Assembly (NCBI GenBank): GCA_916613615.1
Contig: OU744721.1
Location: 85,007,060-85,071,059, forward strand
Length of the DNA stretch: 64,000 nucleotides
Direction: 5' to 3'
Origin: Steromphala cineraria
Lineage: Eukaryota; Mollusca; Gastropoda; Trochida; Trochidae
The translations under genes were made by a program, and so were the position numbers. The notes under the pieces are model-generated. The model was not told the DNA's origin. It was given only the letters and a program-made list of their open reading frames with translations, and did not search any database. This document shows, piece after piece, positions 57,205 through 64,000 of the stretch. Numbering within the stretch: the stretch's first letter is position 1; each line of letters opens with the position of its first letter.

Positions 57205-58649
57205 AACATATGATACAAATGTTGTGGGTAAAGTTACAAATGGCCTTACCATTCACATTTAACAGCTATACTATGTTCTCATGAACTGGTGACACGTTAA
57301 TCAAAGCTTATTGTCTGCGACATTTACAGACATAGGTAGTTTCAAGTTAGCTAATGCCTTCTAAGGTAACAACGTCAACTTTGTATATAATGTTACGATC
57401 ATTTATTGATTGTAATGCTCTATGGGTTGATCGATCATTCTATGGGTCGATTGATCCTTCATTGATTGGTAAGACAAGGTTGGCCTTACTACGGCGAAGG
57501 GGCAAGTGATTATTGCTTAGAGTAACTAGTTTCGTCCACTGTGTTGGGACTCGTCAGACTGAAGAAGCAATGGGTCTGTCTCTCCTTATATACTCTTTGA
57601 GTATATATTTTTATTTCCTTCATTGATTGATTTTTTGGTCAAATGTCCCCAATGTCAAAGTTAGGCAGTTATTCATCCATAGAAGTACTTCTGTCTTTCT
57701 TATGTAATACTTGATTGAGAGCGACTTAATCCAGCATTGAAAGTTCACGTTGTGCGTGTATTATAAATTTTAATCTACAACTCGCTACTGGATGTAACAT
57801 CATCTGAACATTTTCAGTTAGACATTGCTATTTTGAAAGAGGTGATTTTCGAGTTGTTCAAATCTTATGCCTTGAACGATGAACTCTGGAAAAGTAAACT
57901 GTGCAGTCCTGCATATTTTTATTTTTGAACTACAAAGGTGCTTATTCTAAGAAATTAAGGATGAATCAGAAGCATTTTGTCCTAACAATTACTTGTAAAA
58001 TATGCTTTGGATTTCAGTTTGATAACATTCATTCCATATTGTGGTTTGCTTTCCGTTTCTCTATTTTGATGGTTTTAATGAAACATTTTCCTTTAAGGTA
58101 AATATTTAAGTTTAAGGCAATCAATACAGGGGTAATATTTGAGGGTTACACTATTTTGATAAAACTGCTACTTTTATTGAATTGTTGTTGGCTCGAATCA
58201 AAAAAGTTCTTTTCTATCTTTTTCGTATTAACAGCTTGACAAAGAAATTGTCAAATTATCCCTTAACGAAATGGTTTTAAATTCCAAACAAGATTTAAAA
58301 TCTCTCCAGTTTATTGAATTTAACACAGCTGTGAAGAATTGACAGTATTGAAGGAAACTATTGTCGCCTAATTAAGTCCAATATCCTTATCTCATGAGTC
58401 TTCGTTCTAGAGCTTGGCAAAGAAAGATAAAGCCAGTCATCTTGAAACTTCATTAAAATCCGTATCTATTTCGGAATTCAGCTAAATCTATAAATTTGAA
58501 ATCAATAGTCTGTAAGGTCAAAAGCATTAAACAGATTCACTATTTGAATTGTTACAAATGCCTCATTCAATCTCTAAAGACAGGATATATGTAAAGGGAT
58601 AAACCTCTACCTCTATAGATGCAAACAGGAAGCATTAAGTGTTCCGAAA
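57205..58649. other. AT-rich non-coding DNA
   Basis: No supported gene. A short imperfect direct repeat, CTATGGGTTGATCGATCATT and CTATGGGTCGATTGATCCTT, lies near 57420-57460. Confidence 0.5.
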
Positions 58650-58860
58650 ATAGTTGTTGGATCTCTCTGATTGGAATGTGAGACAGTCTCAGTGACATGT
58701 GAGTCCCTCTGCTGGCACTTAAAACCTTTATTCGGTTACTGAATTAAGAAGAGGCCTTTTAAAGTGACTGCATGTCTGTATGGTTTGACAAGAATTGTGT
58801 TGATGACACTAGCTAGGTAGTAAGGAGGTTAAAAGGATTCCCTTTTGTCGATTTTAATTA
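58650..58860 (+). repeat. Dispersed repeat C, copy 4
   Basis: Holds TGGCACTTAAAACC, AGAAGAGGCCTTTTAAAGTG, CTGCATGTCTGTATG, TTGACAAGAATTGTGTTGAT and GATTCCCTTTT in the same order as repeat C at 12125 and 27745. Confidence 0.55.
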
Positions 58861-59544
58861 GGGTGATTCACCATCCAATTGGATTGTTTTTAATGTGAAA
58901 AAACTCTTAACAAACGACAAAGTAGTTATTTGGCCTTGAAAAGTGAACTATGTATCAGTCTCAAACAATTTTTTAACCAAAAGCAACACGACAATGAGTT
59001 TAATCAATGAGATATGTATTTTAGAATACGTCTTTTAGTCTTTTAGGAGTAACAAGATGTACCAATATAACCAAACGTCTATGATATTGTCTCAAACTTT
59101 TAATGGGGACGTTTGCCGTGTAATGGAATATTTAGACAAAAGGGGCAAATGTTGTCATTTACCACTTTATCATCTCAAGAAAGTCTTTGGTTTCAATTTA
59201 TATTTTCATCTAAAAATTATTGTCATATACACTATAGAAACATTTTAAATGGAGTGCAGCACTGTATTTGAGGTGTGGTCAATATCAAGGCAAACAGCAT
59301 ATGGCATAAAGTATCATTCATTGATGAAATTCTTTAACAGCATCAACATCTATTTAAATTTGATACTTCTGTGAGGTCAATAGAGGTTGTCTTTCAAATT
59401 TTATTCTTCATCTAACATTAAAATAAGTTCATAATATGTAATAACAGTAACAATCATCGGAGACAAATTACATATATTATTATTGGACGTAATATATTTT
59501 CGACTGAATTGTTTTCATGTCAAAGTGAAATAATTACAAAATGG
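58861..59544. other. AT-rich non-coding DNA
   Basis: No supported gene. Confidence 0.5.
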
Positions 59545-60128
59545 TTTTGTTACACTAATTTCCGCGATTCTGATTGGACGAGAGCGCTCAAAAACCTGCT
59601 GCCATTTCTCGATGAATACATAAAAATGTGCAACCATACCATGTGAATTCATTCCTTGTGACGTCACAATCACCTGACGCCATAGTCCGGTTTTGACAGT
59701 TGCGAGTTACGTTTTGTTGCAAAGACAGATAAAACATATCTTGTCACTTCCCACCTGCGTTTGTAACAAGTAAATACATTCCTCTCCTTAACACAATCCA
59801 TACATTCACCGGAAAGGCTGCATTTTAATAATTACGAGTCCTCGAGCTTGTTCGCTCCGAGAGTCTGGCAAACGGCGGACATTTTTAACGTTGTGTGATA
59901 TGCTAATTAGGATTATTCCGAAAATGCGGAATCCGGTTAAGACGAATTGTGATTGAATTGGTGTCAATGGTTGCGAAAACGAAATTAAATCTTCGGCCGT
60001 TTTAGTTTATGGAGTTGATTCAACTTTGTATTGTTTCGTGTAACAAACCACAATCTCACGACATTGATGTTAGATTTTTGTGAAAATAATTAAGAAAAAC
60101 TTTGTTTAAACGTTGATTTTGTAATTAT
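59545..60128. other. Repeat-like block with palindromic CRE
   Basis: Slightly GC-richer than its flanks. It includes TTTCCGCGATTCTGATTGG, a palindrome TTGTGACGTCACAA near 59657 and CGAGCTTGTTCGCTCCGAG. It abuts the hairpin at 60129. It may be the body of one foldback element, as 41404-42255 is to its hairpin. There is no coding. Confidence 0.35.
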
Positions 60129-60273
60129 AAGGATTGTTTTACATGTTTTGTGCCTCTATCGATGTATAACAGCAACACATTTTGTATAAAATCGCTACGC
60201 TACGCTACGCGATTTTAAACAAATTGTTGCTGTTATACATCGATAGAGGCACAAATAATGTAATACAATCCTT
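60129..60273. repeat. 145-bp foldback hairpin
   Basis: The arms are near-perfect inverted copies: AAGGATTG, TGTGCCTCTATCGATGTATA, ACAGCAACA, then AAAATCGC...GCGATTTT. A TACGC repeat forms the tip. It has the same architecture as 41261-41402 but a different sequence. Confidence 0.9.
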
Positions 60274-60329
60274 AAATATTATTTTCCATGTTGAGAGCCT
60301 AAAAAAGCATAGTAAATCTTTTTCAATTG

Positions 60330-60460
60330 TCAACTGAAGCTACTTAACATGTCTGGATGTCTTCACAATGGACCAATTGTTTTATAATTGACATTGAATT
60401 GTTCTATTGTAATCTATTTTGAGTGATCATGTTTTTTTTCTGAAATCGATTTCAAATCAT
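60330..60460 (+). repeat. Dispersed repeat A, copy 4
   Basis: ACATGTCTGGATGTCTTC, CAATTGTTTTATAATTGACA, TTTTGAGTGATCATGTTTTT and AAATCGATTTCAAATC follow the order of the copy at 10213, diverged. Confidence 0.6.
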
Positions 60461-61810
60461 TTTTTTGTTGGTGTTTTGTTATAATCCTTGTTTGATTCCT
60501 AAGTTAAAGTCTTAATGTATTGACAATTTATTTCGGAGTTAATTGCAACTCAAAAGAAAGTTGATTACTCGAGGTTTGCAATGTTTTTCACTGTATACAG
60601 TAGGTTTCTAATTTTGACATGTTTCTAATTTTGACATGAACGTTCCTGTAATTACTATTAGGCATTTTTGTTACCAGTTTCTTGGTTATGTTTCTTCAAC
60701 TCATTAATCAAATGTCAAAACCCGCAAAAACGACAATGACATTCATGTTGGCAAGGTCATTCATACGTTAACATCGCATTGCAGTAGGTCAAGACAAAAG
60801 GTCATGAAAACTTTAACCATACAGAATTCTTTTTAAAATTGTCATCACTTACTTCAAACTTTATTCCTTACACCAGTGTTATAATTCCGACGTCAAGGTT
60901 TTGCATTTCGATTTGATTGAATGCTGTCTTTTGGATTTTCTTCTTTTGGTTAATGTGTTTTCCATCACAAATGCATTGAAATTCTGTTTTGCTGATTATG
61001 GATAATGTAGAAATTTAAGATGTTGTTCTTAGGTAAGTAAGGTATTGTATCTTCTGTACTATCAAATGAAAACTGAATGACATCAGAAACAAGTCTTCAA
61101 TGAGCACAATTAAATAAACCAATAAACCAACAAAGGTTTCAAGATATGCCTATCAAACACAAACCATGATAATGAAATTGGAGTAGACAATTACGAAAAA
61201 ATACCCACTAACTATATCTAGAGACATACACAGCTGAATGTCCGTTTTAGTTTTATCTACAACCCAACAGTTAAAACCCATCAAGTAACTTCATCTTCTC
61301 TCTTTCTTCCTTGACATCCTCTTGAGGCCTACTGTGGCACCTATACAACATATATTTTATTTTATGGAATATCACCAAACAGAGAGTTGTTGTAACTAAT
61401 AAAAAAGACAATCAAGCTTCACGCAATAGAGAGTAGATAATAAGCACATTCAGATTTGCTGGTTCAACGAATGTTTGACAACAGTGTCACAGCAACTGTC
61501 ATTTACCATATATGATGAATGAATTTGAGGTTTTGAATTCACTTTCATTATCATAAACAAAATAAAGATTTGTACATGTAGAAGCATATATGAAATATAA
61601 GATTGTTATGTTACTAAAAAAGTGAACCGGTGCTCTTCACGCTGTTATAATCATCCTCTATTATTGGACATCATGATCAAGAATATTCAACCTTTCAGGA
61701 CTAGCAACTCTGAAATGTAATGTAAGAACAAACATAATTTTGCGCATTTAAGTTGGCAAGAATTTTAGTTACACCAACATATCAAAGTCATGTTTATATA
61801 TTATCTTATA
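60461..61810. other. AT-rich non-coding DNA
   Basis: Nothing supported. A short tandem duplication, TTTCTAATTTTGACATG, lies at 60604-60638. Confidence 0.5.
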
Positions 61811-62110
61811 TGAGGAGCGCGGTGGTGTAGTGGTTAGCGTGCTGGCCTATCACGCCAAAGACCCGGGTTCGAATCCAGGTGGAGACATTTGTGACCTGGG
61901 CTTTACACCGTGTTGTGTCTTTAGGCAAGGCACTTCATCCACATTGCACTCAATCTACCCAGCTGTACAAGTGGGTACCTGAATACGGGAAGTACGGACC
62001 TATGTGGTCGCGCGAAGCGCTTAGTAGCGGCTTTGAAAGTACTTCCTTCAGGGAAATAATGTACAGCCAATGAGCAGTGCTTGCACTGGATATAAGGCTT
62101 AAAACTGTTC
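61811..62110 (+). mobile_element. tRNA-Asp-like SINE, about 300 bp
   Basis: The head (about 61817-61888) folds as a tRNA. TAGTGGTTAGCGTGCTGG contains box A, CTATCAC is the anticodon loop between GGC and GCC, and AGACCCGGGTTCGAATCC contains box B. The D-arm and AGACCCGGGTTCGA-type T-arm are close to tRNA-Asp. The body has the conserved-looking GGCAAGGCACTTCATCCACA and CCAGCTGTACAAGTGGGTAC, which recall a widely shared central SINE domain. It then has CGCGCGAAGCGC and a short A/T-rich end. A 64-codon frame over it is not a gene. No target duplication was found. Confidence 0.8.
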
Positions 62111-63600
62111 ATTATTTATCCCTGTAAACATGCAGTGAGCATTTTCATGATAATCTATCAATTTTAGTAATGGATAATGGATAGTTTTGCTACCTTAAAG
62201 CATAATCAAGTTTAACTAAGGACGTCTGAACAGTTACATCTTGGAGATAGCATATACATGTAGAGAATTATCATATCAGATGAAGGATTTCAGAATCTTA
62301 AGTTTAGTCTATAGTTTAAGTTTTGTCTTTAGTTTAAGTGCTCAGTTTTTATGACCTGAAGTGTTAGGGGAAAATACCCATACACACTATCACAGTTTTA
62401 AAGCTTAGCTGATCTTACTCAAGATGAATACACTATGTTATGGGCAGTAGTTATTGTTGTTCTAGATTGGTCCTGTAAAGTATCTAGTTACACAACATTG
62501 TTACTGTTTCATAGAATAATTAATTCTGTTATTAAGAGATTCATGATTCTTGATTTTTATGATATGACTTGCATGAACACGAAAATACGATATTAACTTT
62601 TGATATTTGATGAACATTTCTATTCCATCACTATTCAATTAAAGATCTACTTTCTTTTCAAAGATGAAATCATGTAAATTAGAAGACATCATACTGGATG
62701 TCATGTAATTACAACAGATTTGAGTCACCTTTCTTGCAAAATGTTTTGTGTTTATTGATCGGACGCAGATGGGTAATTTCTTATATGATAACCAAAAGTT
62801 TTCTTCATTCATTTCACAAAGGTTCAATAACTATCCAGTTCTTCTTAGTTTTTTTAATTTTTAACATTAACACGTCTATTCACGTTATACAATTATTGTT
62901 CAGACATAAACAATACAATGATCAAGAAGGATTCGGAGTGTGTATCATCTTGGTTCTTAATTAACAAAATGAGAGTGAACAAATGTCAGATGAAATAGAG
63001 GATTCATTTTTCACAATGTTGACGGTGTAAATTGACCATCAGTATCTAATCTCCACAGGAGAAATTCATTAAAGTAAATCAACTGATCTGTGAACAGAAC
63101 GATTACATATCACTGGGATACATAATTGAGGGTTTAATTGTCTTGCAACATCTTTCAATCTAAAAAGTCAACAAAAGAAATTTGAATATGGCAGAAGCAT
63201 TATCTTAATTAGGCAATAAACATAATCGATTTAACCTTCAAAAAACGATTATATCTTATTACGGCAAAAGTCATATAGAATAACCAATCTATATTGTGGA
63301 ACTTGAACAGGACCCATGTTTATAACTGCTGTAATTAGAACAGGTTATAATGTCATCGATTTCAATTGTCATATTTCAGATGAACTTTCAGATAAAACAG
63401 ACATAAAACGATGTTACTTAGTAAACAACAGTCACTAAAACGAAGGTGAATAATTCTTCTTATTAGGCAACAGCAGATAATGATTGGTAAAAAGTACTAT
63501 ACTACCTGTTTAACTGCCTGAAAGTTTATGATGAATAAGTGAATAATCCAAAAGCAATATCCAGTCATAGTAAGAGTTACCTTGTCTGCAAATTTATTTA
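62111..63600. other. AT-rich DNA, faint old repeat
   Basis: No gene is supported. About 63020-63150 resembles 49090-49250. Otherwise nothing was recognised. Confidence 0.4.
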
Positions 63601-64000
63601 TAAGGTGTGGTTAAAATTCCCATTTTATACAATTGTAGTTTACCAAAAACGTGTTCGTTGTAGACCAGAGAGAGTATGTATATCGTGATACAATTGCATG
63701 ACTAATTCCATTACATGGCATACCCAAAAGGAAAAAGTAATCAAGAATTAGTTGGGTAATAACATATACATACATGCCAAAGGACGTTGCGTCTTTCAAA
63801 TCATAAAAGTATATTATCAATAGAAGCTTCTTTCTTTCTTGCTAAGTGAATGTTATTTTGGTTACCATTTCTATTCAATCTAAGAATATTGTTATCTATA
63901 AACTATATCCAAATTTATACTGGAGTGGTACTCTTAAATTGTATTATCCCGATGATAAATCCGACTTTGACATGATGAACACGTAGATGCAGCTTATGAT
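63601..64000 (+). repeat. Partial copy of the 1.18-kb unit, runs off the window
   Basis: ACAATTGCATGACTAATTCC, ATTACATGGCATACC, AAAGTAATCAA, TTCTTTCTTGCTAAGTGAAT, CATTTCTATTCAATCTAAGA and ACTGGAGTGGTACTCT match 26920-27235 in order. The copy continues past the window end. Confidence 0.7.

Noticed and set aside
61811..61890. A functional tRNA-Asp gene
   Set aside because: The tRNA-like part is continuous with a SINE body, has an altered acceptor stem and anticodon loop, and lacks a terminator at the expected place.

Overview
This is a eukaryotic, AT-rich, non-coding-dominated window with no prokaryotic features. Several things point to an invertebrate, most likely a gastropod mollusc of the abalone type: retroposons with (TCAC)n/(TGAG)n tails, an I/Nimb-like LINE with RNase H, long tandem-core repeats ending in ACGG-type microsatellites, and tRNA-derived SINEs. 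The species assignment is inference from repeat style, because no taxon-specific gene can be read.

Genes. The only convincing host gene is a spliced one at 33818-35660 (+). Five exons join in one reading frame across four GT-AG introns. The product is basic and nuclear-looking, and its C-terminal domain resembles a BEN domain. The 5' exon(s) were not found. A 38-nt exon-like segment (8536-8573, +) and a broken exon-like segment (9556-9712, -) are weaker candidates.

Mobile elements dominate the window. (1) A complete I/Nimb-like LINE, 51676-57193 (+), carries an 11-bp target-site duplication (TSD). It has an intact ORF1 and an ORF2 damaged by two nonsense codons and one deletion. (2) A nest at 23893-26180: a dispersed host repeat is split by a CR1-like LINE (-), which is split by a long-TIR DNA element with a 9-bp TSD, which carries a TTAA-flanked piggyBac-like element with an internal tandem duplication. 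(3) A second 9-bp-TSD, long-TIR element at 17268-17751 carries a (TGAG)n-tailed retroposon. (4) Two tandem-core, Helentron-like elements lie at 11085-12100 (145-bp units) and 30499-31824 (162-bp units). The second is interrupted by a 165-bp TA-flanked MITE. (5) A 5'-truncated CR1/L2-like LINE, 39175-40303 (-), has a 13-bp TSD. (6) A pogo/Tigger transposase fossil lies at 15205-16550. (7) tRNA-like SINEs lie at 38163-38472 and 61811-62110. (8) There are several foldback hairpins and small MITEs.

The remaining sequence is partly old copies of long dispersed repeats. These include two direct copies of a unit of about 1.18 kb at 26590-28640, with relatives near 12125, 42900, 58650 and 63600. The rest is AT-rich DNA in which I see no gene. 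The insertions can be ordered in time because several sit inside others, with the empty site visible in a neighbouring copy or in the restored reading frame.
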